Below, one piece after another: positions 36,871 to 45,950 of a stretch of DNA of 64,000 bases. How positions within the stretch are numbered: the stretch's first letter is position 1; each line of letters opens with the position of its first letter. This DNA comes from Komagataeibacter sp. FNDCF1 (GTDB lineage Bacteria > Pseudomonadota > Alphaproteobacteria > Acetobacterales > Acetobacteraceae), in contig NZ_JAIWOT010000001.1 of NCBI RefSeq assembly GCF_021295335.1, forward strand, positions 2,999,501-3,063,500, given 5' to 3'. The notes beneath the pieces are model-generated. The model made no database searches, had not been told where the DNA came from, and saw nothing but the letters and a program-made list of their open reading frames with translations. A program made the position numbers and the translations under genes.

Positions 36871-38931
36871 CTAGCCTTCAATCTGGCTGAAATCTGCGAT
36901 CAGCACCGTCATGCGGCGCAGTTCGGACAGCAGGCGCAGGCGGTTGGCGCGGACCGCCGGGTCGGGATCATTGACCGTAACCTTCTCGAAAAACTGGTCC
37001 AGCACGGGGCGCAGGCTGGCGACATCCCGCATGGCGTCGGCATAGCGTTCCCGGGCTATGGTCTGTTCCACGGCGGGAATGGTCCTGTGCAGTGCTTCGG
37101 CCAGCGCCTTTTCCTCGGGCTGGGTGTACAGCGCGGGGTTGGGCGTGCCCTCATGCGGGCCGTCCCTGCGGTCCTCGATGCGCAGGATGTTGGCCGCACG
37201 CTTGGTCGCCGCCAGCATGTTGCGCCCGTCTTCGGTGGCCAGCATGTCGGCTATCGCCTTGGCGCGTGCCAGCAGGCGCACGATGTCGGTATCGGTATTG
37301 CCAACCGATACGGCGGCAAGGATGTCATGGCGCGCGCCTTCGTTGCGCAGCTGTACGCGCAGGCGGTCGGCCACGAATTCCGGCAGCAGGTCCAGATCTG
37401 GCGCCAGCCGCAGGGCTTCGGGCAGGCCCTGCGCCGCTTCCCAGAATACCTTTGTCAGATCCAGCCGCAGCCCGTTTTCGCGGATGATGCGGATCACGCC
37501 CAGTGCCGCCCGGCGCAGGGCATAGGGGTCGCCCGATCCGCCCGGCTTCTCACCCACCGCGAAGAAGGCGACCAGCATGTCGATCTTGTCCGCCAGCGCA
37601 ACCGCGACCGATACCGGGGCCTTCGGCACATCGTCCTGCGGGCCGCGCGGCATGTAATGCGCGCCAATGGCGTCGGCAACACTGTCCGGCTCCCCGTCAT
37701 GACGGGCGTAATAGGCCCCCATGATACCCTGCAGTTCCGGGAACTCGCCCACCATGCCGGTGGTCAGGTCCGCCTTGCACAGCAGGGCCGCGCGTCCGGC
37801 CTGCGTTCTGTCGGCCCCGGTCATGCCCGCCAGCACGCCCGCAAGGCGCACGATGCGCCGGACACGTTCGCCCTGGCTGCCAAGGGAGGCATGGAACACG
37901 ATCCGGTCCAGTGCGGGCACCCGGCTTTCCAGTGTGCTGGCGCGGTCGATGTCCCAGAAGTGGCGGGCATCGGCAAAGCGGGCGCGCAGCACGCGTTCGT
38001 TGCCAGCGATGGTCAGCGCACCGCCATCGCTGGGCAGCAGGTTGGCGACAAATGCAAAGCGGGGTGCCGCCGAACCATCGGCATTGCGCAGCGCGAAGTA
38101 GCGCTGGTTCACGCGCATGGACACCTGCATCACCTCGGGCGGCAGGGTCATGAACGCGTCATCGATCTGCCCAAGGAAGGGAACCGGCCATTCAGCCAGG
38201 CCCGCCACTTCGTCAATCAGGCCGGGGTCGGCCACAACGTTCAGCCCTTCCTCCCGCGCCAGGCGGGCGACACCTTCGGCAATGGTGGTGCGGCGTGCGC
38301 TGGCGTCAGGCTCCACCTGGCGGCTACGCAGGCCGTCCAGCCATTCCTTCGTGCTGGCGACGGCAAAGGCGCCGGGGGCGGTGAAGCGGTGGCCTTCGGT
38401 CAGGTTGGCCGACTTCAGGCCGTGGCCGTTATCCTCGCCTTCCGCCAGCGTGAAGTCCACGACCTGACCATCCAGCAGGCAGAGGATCCGGCGCAGCGGG
38501 CGCACCCATGTAAAGGCGCTGCCAACCCCCCAGCGCATGGATTTGGGCCAGGGGAAGCGGCGCAGCAGGCCAGGGAGCACGGTGGCAACCTGCTGTGCCG
38601 CCGCAACGGCGGGAATGGCGCGGTGCAGGACCCAGAAGCCGTTTTCCAGTACCAGTGCGTCCTGCGTTACGCCATGCTTGCGCGTGAAGCCGGCCAGCGC
38701 CTTCTCGGGGGCGCCTTCACGCGGGCCGCGTTCATCGAGCGTGCTGCCGGGCACCATTGCATCCACCGTCAGCGACAGCGCGATGCGGCGGGGACCGGCA
38801 AAAGGCGTGGCCTCCCGCGGGTTGAGCGGGGCCAGCGCCTCACATACGAGGCGTTCCAGGTCGGTTGCCGCCCGCGCCTGCATGCGGGCGGGAATTTCCT
38901 CGGAGAAGAGTTCGATCAGAAGTTCGGGCAT
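36871..38931 (-). CDS. glyS: Glycyl-tRNA synthetase beta subunit
   Basis: Beta chain (686 residues) of the bacterial alpha2-beta2 glycyl-tRNA synthetase. It starts MPELLIELFSEEIPARMQ, the classical GlyS N-terminus. The body contains an HD-like region, and the C-terminal anticodon-binding domain (from about residue 580) includes FFEKVTVNDPDP. It recognises and binds tRNA-Gly, while the alpha subunit activates glycine. The start lies 6 bp after the glyQ stop, so the two are cotranscribed. Confidence 0.96.
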   Translation of the reverse strand: MPELLIELFSEEIPARMQARAATDLERLVCEALAPLNPREATPFAGPRRIALSLTVDAMVPGSTLDERGPREGAPEKALAGFTRKHGVTQDALVLENGFWVLHRAIPAVAAAQQVATVLPGLLRRFPWPKSMRWGVGSAFTWVRPLRRILCLLDGQVVDFTLAEGEDNGHGLKSANLTEGHRFTAPGAFAVASTKEWLDGLRSRQVEPDASARRTTIAEGVARLAREEGLNVVADPGLIDEVAGLAEWPVPFLGQIDDAFMTLPPEVMQVSMRVNQRYFALRNADGSAAPRFAFVANLLPSDGGALTIAGNERVLRARFADARHFWDIDRASTLESRVPALDRIVFHASLGSQGERVRRIVRLAGVLAGMTGADRTQAGRAALLCKADLTTGMVGEFPELQGIMGAYYARHDGEPDSVADAIGAHYMPRGPQDDVPKAPVSVAVALADKIDMLVAFFAVGEKPGGSGDPYALRRAALGVIRIIRENGLRLDLTKVFWEAAQGLPEALRLAPDLDLLPEFVADRLRVQLRNEGARHDILAAVSVGNTDTDIVRLLARAKAIADMLATEDGRNMLAATKRAANILRIEDRRDGPHEGTPNPALYTQPEEKALAEALHRTIPAVEQTIARERYADAMRDVASLRPVLDQFFEKVTVNDPDPAVRANRLRLLSELRRMTVLIADFSQIEG

Positions 38932-38937
38932 GATCTC

Positions 38938-39828
38938 TTATTCCTCACCCGCCAGCCACGTTTCGCAGCAGCGTTTTGCCAGTGCGCGCACGCGGCCGAT
39001 ATAGGAAGCGCGTTCGCTGACGCTGATCACGCCACGCGCGTCGAGCAGATTGAACAGGTGGCTGGCCTTGAGGCACTGGTCATAGGCGGGCTGGGCCAGC
39101 CCCGCTTCGGCCAGGGCGGTGGATTCATGCTCGGCATCGATGAAGTGGCGGTGCAGCATGTCCACATTCGCGACCTCAAAGTTGTGGCGGGAGTAATCCT
39201 GTTCCGCGCGCAGGAACACATCGCCGTATTTCAGGCCCTGCCCGTTGAAATCGAGGTCATAGACATTCTCGATCCCCTGCACGTACATCGCCAGCCGTTC
39301 CAGCCCGTATGTCAGTTCGGTCGAGGGCATGACGGTGGGAATGCCGCCCACCTGCTGGAAATAGGTGAACTGCGTCACCTCCATCCCGTCGCACCAGACT
39401 TCCCACCCCAGCCCCCATGCGCCGATGGTGGGGTTTTCCCAGTCATCTTCCACAAAGCGGATGTCGTGTTCCAGCGGGTCGATGCCGATGGCGCGGTAGC
39501 TGTCGAGCAGCAGCTTCTGGCTTTCTTCCGGCGTGGGCTTGAGCAGGACCTGGTACTGGTAATAGTGCTGCAGGCGATTCGGGTTTTCACCATAGCGGCC
39601 ATCCGACGGACGGCGGCAGGGCTGGACATAGGCTGCCTTCCACGGGCGTTTGCCCAGCGCGCGCAGCGTGGTGTGGGGGGCGAGCGTGCCCGCGCCCACT
39701 TCCGTATCGTAGGGCTGGAGAATGGCGCAGCCCTGATCGGACCAGAACTGGTGCAGCTTCAGGATAAGCCCCTGAAACGACAGCGGGCGCGGGGATATGG
39801 GTGATCGGGGCACGGGGGCCGGGTCCAT
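38938..39828 (-). CDS. glyQ: Glycyl-tRNA synthetase alpha subunit
   Basis: Catalytic alpha chain of 296 residues, class II fold. Family segments are [19 protein letters not shown] near the N-terminus, [36 protein letters not shown] (motif 2 region), and [18 protein letters not shown]. It activates glycine and charges tRNA-Gly with GlyS. The N-terminus has about 15 extra residues rich in proline before the conserved core, so a slightly later start is possible but no better candidate is visible. Confidence 0.96.
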   Translation of the reverse strand: MDPAPVPRSPISPRPLSFQGLILKLHQFWSDQGCAILQPYDTEVGAGTLAPHTTLRALGKRPWKAAYVQPCRRPSDGRYGENPNRLQHYYQYQVLLKPTPEESQKLLLDSYRAIGIDPLEHDIRFVEDDWENPTIGAWGLGWEVWCDGMEVTQFTYFQQVGGIPTVMPSTELTYGLERLAMYVQGIENVYDLDFNGQGLKYGDVFLRAEQDYSRHNFEVANVDMLHRHFIDAEHESTALAEAGLAQPAYDQCLKASHLFNLLDARGVISVSERASYIGRVRALAKRCCETWLAGEE

Positions 39829-40041
39829 GAACGGGATGCTCCGCTAAACGGGAATGGAAGGCTGCGCCATCTGGCGCAAAATCGCGCGGCAGCATACCGT
39901 TATGCCGCCCCGACCGGAAGGGAGGGCATGCACCTGGCCCGAATCCGCCCTGCATGGCGGGCGTGGGTCTTGCGCATTGCACCTTGACGGGCCACATCGG
40001 ATGGGAAGACGGTATCCCTACCCCAAGGCAGGACAGACAGG

Positions 40042-40800
40042 ATGAATGACCAGGAACGTGATCTGATCACACAGTTTTTTGCCCGTGTGGGTGGCGCCAC
40101 AACCGGCAGCGTGCCGCAGACGGCATCCGCCCTCCCGCCGATCGACCCGCAGGCCGATCAGTATATCGGGCAGATGTTCCAGAAATATCCTGAAGCCCGT
40201 TACCGCATCACCCAGACCGCCGTGGTGCAGGAAGCCGCCCTGGCCGAGGCACAGAACCGGATTCGCCAGCTCCAGTGGCAGCTCCAGCAGGCACAGCAGC
40301 AGCTCCAGCAGCAGCAGGCCGCACCCCAGCCCAGCGGTGGTGGCGGTTTCCTCAGCGGCATGTTCGGTGGTGGCCAGCGCGCGCAGGCGGCGCCGCCTCC
40401 GGGCTGGGGTGGGGCGGCACCGTCTTCCCCGCCGCCGCAGCCGGTCTACCCGCAGGGCATGCAGCCGGGCATGTTCCCCGCGCGTGGCTCGGGCTTTCTG
40501 GGTTCGGCGCTGACCACGGCGGCCGGTGTTGCCGGTGGCATGATGATGGGCAACGCGCTGACCGGCCTATTCAGCGGCCATCATGACATGGGTGGCGGCT
40601 TTGCCAGTGGCATGCCGCAGGGTGGGGGCGAGACCATCATCAACAACAATTACGGTGACAGCACGGCCGGGACCGGTGGCGCGGATCCGTTCGCCGGTGG
40701 CGGCACCAGCGCCGATTCCGGTTTTGATGCCGGTGGCGGCGGTGATTCGGGCGGCTTCGACGGTGGCGGGTTTGACGCAGGTGACGACAACAGCTTCTGA
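40042..40800 (+). CDS. DUF2076 domain protein
   Basis: Protein of 252 residues beginning MNDQERDLITQFFARV, the usual DUF2076 N-terminus. A Gln-rich helix (about residues 72-95, with runs such as QQAQQQLQQQQ) probably forms a coiled coil. A hydrophobic Gly/Ala segment near residues 150-175 (LTTAAGVAGGMMMGNALTGL) might be a short membrane or zipper segment. The C-terminal 60 residues are Gly/Asp-rich and end in DDNSF. DUF2076 proteins are uncharacterised. It has its own downstream terminator and stands alone. Confidence 0.82.
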   Translation: MNDQERDLITQFFARVGGATTGSVPQTASALPPIDPQADQYIGQMFQKYPEARYRITQTAVVQEAALAEAQNRIRQLQWQLQQAQQQLQQQQAAPQPSGGGGFLSGMFGGGQRAQAAPPPGWGGAAPSSPPPQPVYPQGMQPGMFPARGSGFLGSALTTAAGVAGGMMMGNALTGLFSGHHDMGGGFASGMPQGGGETIINNNYGDSTAGTGGADPFAGGGTSADSGFDAGGGGDSGGFDGGGFDAGDDNSF

Positions 40801-40823
40801 TCACCCGGGTTGCGCGTAAGACA

Positions 40824-40852
40824 AAGGGCATCCGGCACGGGTGCCCTTTTTT
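40824..40852 (+). terminator. Rho-independent terminator
   Basis: GGGCA and TGCCC with flanking pairs form a stem (about 40826-40846) followed by TTTTTT, 25 bp after the DUF2076 gene. Confidence 0.88.
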
Positions 40853-40866
40853 CATGGGGCAGGAGC

Positions 40867-41535
40867 ATGGCGCAGCAGGAATTCGCACTGGACCCGCCGC
40901 AACACGCCGACACGGTGCCCAAATGGCTGGATACCGGGGCCTGTGTGCTGCGGGGACTGGCCATAGCCCGTGCGGTAGAGATGATTGCGGACATAAGACG
41001 GATTGCCCGTGGCGCTCCATTCCGCCGCATGCCGACACCTGGTGGCGGCGTGATGTCCGTTGCCATGACATGCTGCGGGGCGGCGGGGTGGTGCAGCGAC
41101 AGCCATGGTTACCGTTACGTGGCGCGCGACCCGCGCACGGACCGGCCATGGCCGCCCCTGCCCGATACATGGCGTGACCTTGCCACCCGGGCGGCCACGC
41201 TTGCGGGATATGAAGGGTTCGTGCCCGATACCTGCCTGATCAACGGCTATCGCCCCGGTGCCCGCATGGGGCTGCATCAGGACAGGGATGAACGGCTGGA
41301 CGCGCCGGTGGTTTCGCTTTCCTTTGGCCTGCCGGCAGTCTTCCGGTGGGGCGGCCCGCGGCGTACTGACCCGCTGCGCCGTATTCCGCTCCTGCATGGG
41401 GATGTGGTGGTATGGGGTGGCCCGTCCCGGCTGGTATTCCACGGTATTGCGCCGCTGCGTCCGGGGGCGCATCCCGTTACCGGGCCGTGCCGCTATAACC
41501 TGACGTTCAGGCGGGTATGGCAGGGTGATGAATGA
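40867..41535 (+). CDS. alkB: DNA oxidative demethylase AlkB
   Basis: Fe(II)/2-oxoglutarate dioxygenase of 222 residues that removes methyl groups from 1-methyladenine and 3-methylcytosine in DNA. The iron ligands are H137 and D139 in GLHQDRDE and H192 in VFHGIAP. R209 and R215 in RYNLTFRR bind 2-oxoglutarate. The region YRPGARMGLHQD is the family signature. The start at 40867 has AGGAGC directly upstream; the frame is open further back but runs through the terminator. It is convergent with eda. Confidence 0.95.
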   Translation: MAQQEFALDPPQHADTVPKWLDTGACVLRGLAIARAVEMIADIRRIARGAPFRRMPTPGGGVMSVAMTCCGAAGWCSDSHGYRYVARDPRTDRPWPPLPDTWRDLATRAATLAGYEGFVPDTCLINGYRPGARMGLHQDRDERLDAPVVSLSFGLPAVFRWGGPRRTDPLRRIPLLHGDVVVWGGPSRLVFHGIAPLRPGAHPVTGPCRYNLTFRRVWQGDE

Positions 41536-41536
41536 C

Positions 41537-41620
41537 AGGAGTTTCCGGGCGCCGCCTTTTTGCAAAAAGGCAGCGTTCCCTGAAGCTTTTTGAAAGCAGC
41601 TTCACCAGAAACTGTTCATG
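41537..41620 (-). repeat. Two-hairpin dispersed repeat, copy C
   Basis: Minus-orientation copy between the convergent alkB and eda genes. On the minus strand it reads GTTTCTGGTGAAGC, a T/A-rich loop, AGCTTCAGGGAACGC, TGCC(T/A-rich)GGCGGCGCCC and GGAAAC. Same two-stem order as copy A. Confidence 0.72.
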
Positions 41621-41624
41621 GTTT

Positions 41625-42239
41625 TCAGGCCGCGAGCGTTGCCGCCTTCCTGGCGTGCGCGGTAATGGCCGCCACATCGGGCGTGCCGGCCGGCACCAGC
41701 CACGATCCACCCACGCAAAGTACGGAAGGCAGCGCCAGCCAGTCCGCCGCCGTCTCGGCCTTGATGCCGCCGGTGGGGCAGAACCGCGCCTGGCCAAACG
41801 GGGCGGACAGCGCCCTGAGTGCCGGAATGCCGCCTGCCGCCGTGGCCGGGAAGAACTTGAAATGCGTCAGTCCCAGATCCAGCCCGCGCATGATGTCGCT
41901 GGCATTGGCGGTACCGGGCAGCAGCGGTACGCTGGCTGCGCGCGCGGCACTGGCCACGTTGGCGGTCAGGCCGGGGCTTACGATAAAGCGCGCACCGGCA
42001 TCGACCGAACGCTTCAGGTCATCGCCGTTCAGCACGGTGCCCGCGCCCACGACGGCGCCTTCCACCCTGGCCATCTCGGCAATGACTTCCAGCGCGCACT
42101 CAGTGCGCAGCGTGACCTCCAGCGCGCGCAGGCCACCGGCCACAAGCGCTTCGGCCACCGGGCGGGCATGGGCGGGGTCGTTGATGATCAGCACCGGAAT
42201 GACCGGTGCAATCGTCATGATGTCTTCAATCTGGGCCAT
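41625..42239 (-). CDS. eda: KDPG/KHG aldolase
   Basis: Entner-Doudoroff aldolase of 204 residues that splits 2-keto-3-deoxy-6-phosphogluconate into pyruvate and glyceraldehyde 3-phosphate. E41 and R45 are in LEVTLRTECA, and the Schiff-base lysine K128 is in THFKFFPAT. The trimeric TIM barrel length is normal. I chose the start MAQIEDIMTI at 42239, 47 bp after the edd stop on the same strand; longer open frames run into edd. edd and eda are probably one operon. Confidence 0.96.
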   Translation of the reverse strand: MAQIEDIMTIAPVIPVLIINDPAHARPVAEALVAGGLRALEVTLRTECALEVIAEMARVEGAVVGAGTVLNGDDLKRSVDAGARFIVSPGLTANVASAARAASVPLLPGTANASDIMRGLDLGLTHFKFFPATAAGGIPALRALSAPFGQARFCPTGGIKAETAADWLALPSVLCVGGSWLVPAGTPDVAAITAHARKAATLAA

Positions 42240-42286
42240 GGCTGGCTTCCTGTCCTGTATGGCTGTCGGGCGGCGTGTGGCCGTGT

Positions 42287-44125
42287 TCATGCGCTCTCTT
42301 GTGCCGCCATATGGTCCATGGCGGCAAGGATGGCCGACGCCCCGCGTTCGGGCGTGTCCACCCCGCCGCGCATGAGCGCGAACAGTTCGCGCCCGGTGCC
42401 GAACTGTGGGGCAGGGGGGCGGGCAGGGGTGCGGTCGGCCAGCGTGGCCGGTGGCACCATCGCCTCGATCCGTCCCGTCAGGGCGCACACGCGTACCCTG
42501 TCCCCGTCGCGCAGCAGCGACAGCGGGCCGCCCACGTAGGCTTCGGGGCCGATATGGATGGCGGCGGGCACCTTGCCCGATGCGCCCGACATGCGGCCAT
42601 CGGTCACCAGCGCCACCTTGTGCCCCCGGTCCTGCAATACGGCCAGTGTAGGGGTGAGCTTGTGCAGTTCGGGCATGCCGTTGGCGGCCGGTCCCTGAAA
42701 GCGCACGACCACAACCACGTCGCGGTCCAGCTTTCCATCGCGGAAGGCATGCAGCACGTCCTCCTGATGGTCGAACACGGCGGCCGGGGCCTCGATGGTC
42801 CAGCGTTCGGGGGCGACGGAACTGGTCTTGTAGATGCCGCGCCCCAGATTGCCTTCCATCACCTTCATGCCGCCATCGGCGCGGAAGGGATTGGCGGGCG
42901 CACGCAGGATGCTGTCGTTGGTGGAAGGGCCGGCTTCTTCCCACACCAGCGTATCATCGCGCAGGTCGGGCTTCTTGCGGTATTCGGCAAAGCCGCCACG
43001 GGCCACGGTCAGGATATCGGGATGCAGCAGCCCGGCATCGAGCAGCGAGCCGATCAGGCTGGGCATGCCACCCACGTTATGGAAGGCGTTTACGTCCTCC
43101 GACCCGTTGGGGTAGACGCGCGTCAGCTGCGGCACGATGGCGGAAAGCTGGTCAAGGTCGTTCCAGTCGATCACGATTCCTGCAGCCCGCGCCATGGCAG
43201 GCAGGTGGATGGCAAGGTTGGTGGACCCGCCCGTGGCCAGCAGGCCGACGGCGGCATTGACGATGGCGCGTTCATCCACGCACAGGCCAAGCGGGCGGTA
43301 ATCCCCGCCGCGTGCACCGATTTCACCCAGGCGGTGGATGGCGGCCCGCGTCAGTTCCTGGCGCAATTTCGTGTTTGGCGGCACGAAGGAAGAGCCGGGC
43401 AGGTGCAGCCCCATCACTTCCATCAGCATCTGGTTGGTGTTGGCCGTGCCATAGAAGGTGCAGGTGCCCGCCGCGTGGTAGGATTCGGATTCCGCATCCA
43501 TCAGCTTGTCCTTGCCAACCTTGCCTTCGGCATAAAGCTGGCGGATGCGCTGCTTCTCGCTGTTGGGCAGGCCCGAGGGCATGGGGCCGGACGGGATGAG
43601 GATGGCAGGCAGGTGGCCAAAGCGCAGCGCGCCGATCAGCAGGCCCGGCACGATCTTGTCGCATATGCCCAGCATGGCGACACCTTCATACATGCCATGG
43701 CTCAGCCCCACCGCCGTGGACAGCGCGATGACATCACGGCTGAACAGCGAGATTTCCATGCCCGGCTGGCCCTGCGTCACGCCATCGCACATGGCGGGCG
43801 TTCCCCCCGCCACCTGTGCCGTGCCACCCATCTCGCGTGCGAACAGCTTGATCTGTTCGGGATAGCGGCCATAGGGCTGGTGGGCGGAAAGCATGTCGTT
43901 ATAGGACGTGATGATGCCCACATTCATGCCGCGCGCCGCCCGCAGCCCCGCCTTGTCGCCTTCGGATGCGGCAATGGCATGGGCAAGGTTGCCACAGGCG
44001 AGACGGGGGCGGCTTATGCCGTTTTCACGCTCACGGGCAATCAGGTCCAGATAGGCCCTACGGGTGCGGGCCGAGCGGGTGATGACCCGTTCGGTCACGG
44101 CGGTCAGGACGGGGTGCAGGCTCAT
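42287..44125 (-). CDS. edd: 6-phosphogluconate dehydratase
   Basis: Iron-sulfur dehydratase of 612 residues, the first Entner-Doudoroff enzyme, making KDPG from 6-phosphogluconate. The IlvD/Edd signatures are present: [38 protein letters not shown] with a cluster cysteine, the [19 protein letters not shown] cysteine, and the C-terminal [19 protein letters not shown] segment. The N-terminus [14 protein letters not shown] is typical. The Entner-Doudoroff route matters in acetic acid bacteria, which often lack a complete glycolysis. Confidence 0.96.
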   Translation of the reverse strand: MSLHPVLTAVTERVITRSARTRRAYLDLIARERENGISRPRLACGNLAHAIAASEGDKAGLRAARGMNVGIITSYNDMLSAHQPYGRYPEQIKLFAREMGGTAQVAGGTPAMCDGVTQGQPGMEISLFSRDVIALSTAVGLSHGMYEGVAMLGICDKIVPGLLIGALRFGHLPAILIPSGPMPSGLPNSEKQRIRQLYAEGKVGKDKLMDAESESYHAAGTCTFYGTANTNQMLMEVMGLHLPGSSFVPPNTKLRQELTRAAIHRLGEIGARGGDYRPLGLCVDERAIVNAAVGLLATGGSTNLAIHLPAMARAAGIVIDWNDLDQLSAIVPQLTRVYPNGSEDVNAFHNVGGMPSLIGSLLDAGLLHPDILTVARGGFAEYRKKPDLRDDTLVWEEAGPSTNDSILRAPANPFRADGGMKVMEGNLGRGIYKTSSVAPERWTIEAPAAVFDHQEDVLHAFRDGKLDRDVVVVVRFQGPAANGMPELHKLTPTLAVLQDRGHKVALVTDGRMSGASGKVPAAIHIGPEAYVGGPLSLLRDGDRVRVCALTGRIEAMVPPATLADRTPARPPAPQFGTGRELFALMRGGVDTPERGASAILAAMDHMAAQESA

Positions 44126-44282
44126 GGAATCTCACAGACAGTCTATGTATACGACCCGCCCCGCATGGGAGTGGGTCCGCCATCCATTGCAGCAGCAACG
44201 ACAGCGGGTTTGAAAGCGGCCGGATGTGCGACTATCCTGTGACCGCATGGCGTATGGTCATCTATGTGAAAAAACAGGCCCG

Positions 44283-44352
44283 AATCAAGACATAAAATTA
44301 TAAAAACAATCCACCGATAATAACATAATTATCATATCGAACATTTAATGAT
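44283..44352. other. Very AT-rich non-coding patch upstream of edd
   Basis: In the 60 bases from 44281 only 15 are G or C, in a region otherwise about two-thirds GC. It contains an inverted repeat GATAAT-N6-ATTATC at 44316-44333. The whole gap 44126-44579 has no credible gene. The patch could be a regulatory region, a nucleoid-protein site or a relic of inserted DNA next to the tRNA gene. Confidence 0.55.
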
Positions 44353-44579
44353 AGCCGGGCAGCCCTATCAATGCCTGTATGCACACAGGCGCATGCCCGC
44401 CCGCTCCGATCCGGATCGGACTGCAGAGGCCGCGGATATCCACCTGCCGGGGTATAAGGAGCACGAAGCCGGAAAGTTCGCGGCATGGAACGCGAACGGC
44501 CATGCCGTGACCTGTCCGGTCGCGGCAGGCAACCCGCCGGTTGGCAAAACAGTGTCAATGGCGTGGGAAAGGCGGGAAA

Positions 44580-44655
44580 TGGTGAGCCGGGTGGGATTCG
44601 AACCCACGACCATTCGATTAAAAGTCGAATGCTCTACCGACTGAGCTACCGGCTC
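44580..44655 (-). tRNA. tRNA-Lys (anticodon TTT)
   Basis: Cloverleaf read on the minus strand: acceptor GAGCCGG/CCGGCTC, D-arm TAGCTCAGTCGGTAGAGCA, anticodon loop CTTTTAA with anticodon TTT, T-arm GTGGGTTCGAATCCCAC, discriminator A and an encoded CCA end. Length 76 nt with CCA. No sign of an integrated element using it as attachment site. Confidence 0.97.
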
Positions 44656-44842
44656 ACATCATCCGTATGAAGGGCTGGCCTGCTGGGTTCGGACCCGCGG
44701 CATGGCGCCTTGGGCAGGTCTCTAAACATACGGGGCGGGAGTGTCAACCGGTGCCTGCCCTTATCGGGCATTACCGGGCCACGACCGGCGCGATGCGGGC
44801 GCTGCGCGCGCCCCTGCAGGGCAGGTCGCCTGCCGTGATGCT

Positions 44843-44876
44843 GGCCGGATGGCGGTCTGTGGCGCACCATCCGGCC
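44843..44876. terminator. Strong inverted repeat downstream of ppiB
   Basis: GGCCGGATGG (44843-44852) and CCATCCGGCC (44867-44876) form a perfect 10-bp stem with a 14-nt loop, 9 bp beyond the ppiB stop. There is no T-run, so it may act as a Rho-assisted terminator or mRNA end protector. Confidence 0.5.
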
Positions 44877-44885
44877 GGTCTGTCA

Positions 44886-45377
44886 TCAGGCTTCGGCGTC
44901 TGCCGGGCGCATCTTGATGATGCGGTCGGGGTCCTGGACCATGCCGCTCTGGCCCGCGCCACGCTTGATCTGGTCGATATGGTCCATGCCTTCGATCACC
45001 TGGCCCACGATGGTGTACTGGCCATCCAGATGGGGGGAGGGCTCGAACATGATGAAGAACTGGCTGTTCGCGCTGTCGGGGTTCATGGTCCGCGCCATGC
45101 CCACGGTGCCACGCTCGAACTTGGCCTTGCTGGTGAACTCGGCCTTCAGGTCCGGCAGCTTGCTGCCCGAGGTGCCAGTGCCCGTCGGGTCGCCGCCCTG
45201 CGCCATGAAGCCGTGGATCACGCGGTGGAAGGGCGTGTTGTCATAAAACCCTTCCGCCGCCAGCGTGCGGATGCGCTCGGCCGCCAGCGGCGCGATATCG
45301 GGACGCAGGCGGATCACCACCCGCCCTGTCTTGAGATCGACGTTGATCAGGTCGGACTTGTTTTCTGTAGCAGACAT
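44886..45377 (-). CDS. ppiB: Peptidyl-prolyl cis-trans isomerase, cyclophilin type
   Basis: Single-domain cyclophilin of 163 residues that isomerises Xaa-Pro bonds. The active-site block is TPFHRVIHGFMAQGGDPTGTG, split here as FHRVIHGFMAQGGD plus PTGTG, followed by SANSQFFIMFEPSPHLDG. The usual Trp near LDGQYTIVG is replaced by Tyr, as in many bacterial forms that bind cyclosporin weakly. No signal peptide, so it is cytoplasmic. It lies 60 bp downstream of coaD on the same strand. Confidence 0.94.
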   Translation of the reverse strand: MSATENKSDLINVDLKTGRVVIRLRPDIAPLAAERIRTLAAEGFYDNTPFHRVIHGFMAQGGDPTGTGTSGSKLPDLKAEFTSKAKFERGTVGMARTMNPDSANSQFFIMFEPSPHLDGQYTIVGQVIEGMDHIDQIKRGAGQSGMVQDPDRIIKMRPADAEA

Positions 45378-45437
45378 CGTGATCCGTTTCGTAAATTGGG
45401 GTGGGAAAGAGGCGGGGCCACAGGGCGCCCCGACCCA

Positions 45438-45950
45438 TCAGCCGCGCAGGCGCGCCAGGATGTGCCTGCGGGTAAAGGGGGGGACAAAACCGGAAATGTC
45501 CCCATCCAGCCGCGCGATCTCCTTTACCAGCCGGGAGGAGATGTACTGATGTCCCTCCCGCGCCATGAGGAAAAGCGCGTCAATGTCCGGTGCCATATGC
45601 TGGTTCATACCGAACATCTGGTTCTCGTACTCGAAATCCGCAACCGCCCGCAGCCCGCGAATGATTGCATGTGCCCCATGCGTACGTGCCGCATGCACCA
45701 CCAGCCCGGTAAAACCGACCACGGTAATGGGGGTGGCACGACCGATATTGAGGGGTTCGATATCGGTGCGCAGGCATAGCAGCCGTTCCTCCAGCGGGAG
45801 GAGAGGGTGCTTCTCACGGTTTTCGGCAACGCCGATCACCAGCCGGTCCACCAGTCCCGCCGCACGTTCGATGATATCCATGTGCCCGCTGGTCACGGGA
45901 TCGAACGTGCCCGGATAGAACCCGGTGCGGGGGGCGGGGGCTTCAGTCAT
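45438..45950 (-). CDS. coaD: Phosphopantetheine adenylyltransferase
   Basis: Enzyme of 170 residues that adenylates 4'-phosphopantetheine in CoA synthesis. The nucleotidyltransferase motif is [14 protein letters not shown], with the TxGH box at residues 20-23. The C-terminal [20 protein letters not shown] segment, here cited by [10 protein letters not shown], is the second signature. I chose the ATG at 45950, which overlaps the gyrA end by 8 bp (ATGACTGA); a start ten codons further up would overlap more. Translational coupling to gyrA is likely. Confidence 0.95.
   Translation of the reverse strand: MTEAPAPRTGFYPGTFDPVTSGHMDIIERAAGLVDRLVIGVAENREKHPLLPLEERLLCLRTDIEPLNIGRATPITVVGFTGLVVHAARTHGAHAIIRGLRAVADFEYENQMFGMNQHMAPDIDALFLMAREGHQYISSRLVKEIARLDGDISGFVPPFTRRHILARLRG

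Noticed and set aside
37087-39804. A 905-codon plus-strand open frame opposite glyS and glyQ
   Set aside because: Antisense shadow of two certain genes, with no ribosome binding site and no domain.
40265-40330. CAG-rich tract as a microsatellite or CRISPR-like repeat
   Set aside because: It encodes the Gln-rich coiled coil of the DUF2076 protein in frame and lacks regular spacers.
44298-44558. An 86-codon minus-strand frame beside tRNA-Lys
   Set aside because: It runs through the AT-rich patch, has no ribosome binding site and no recognisable protein features.
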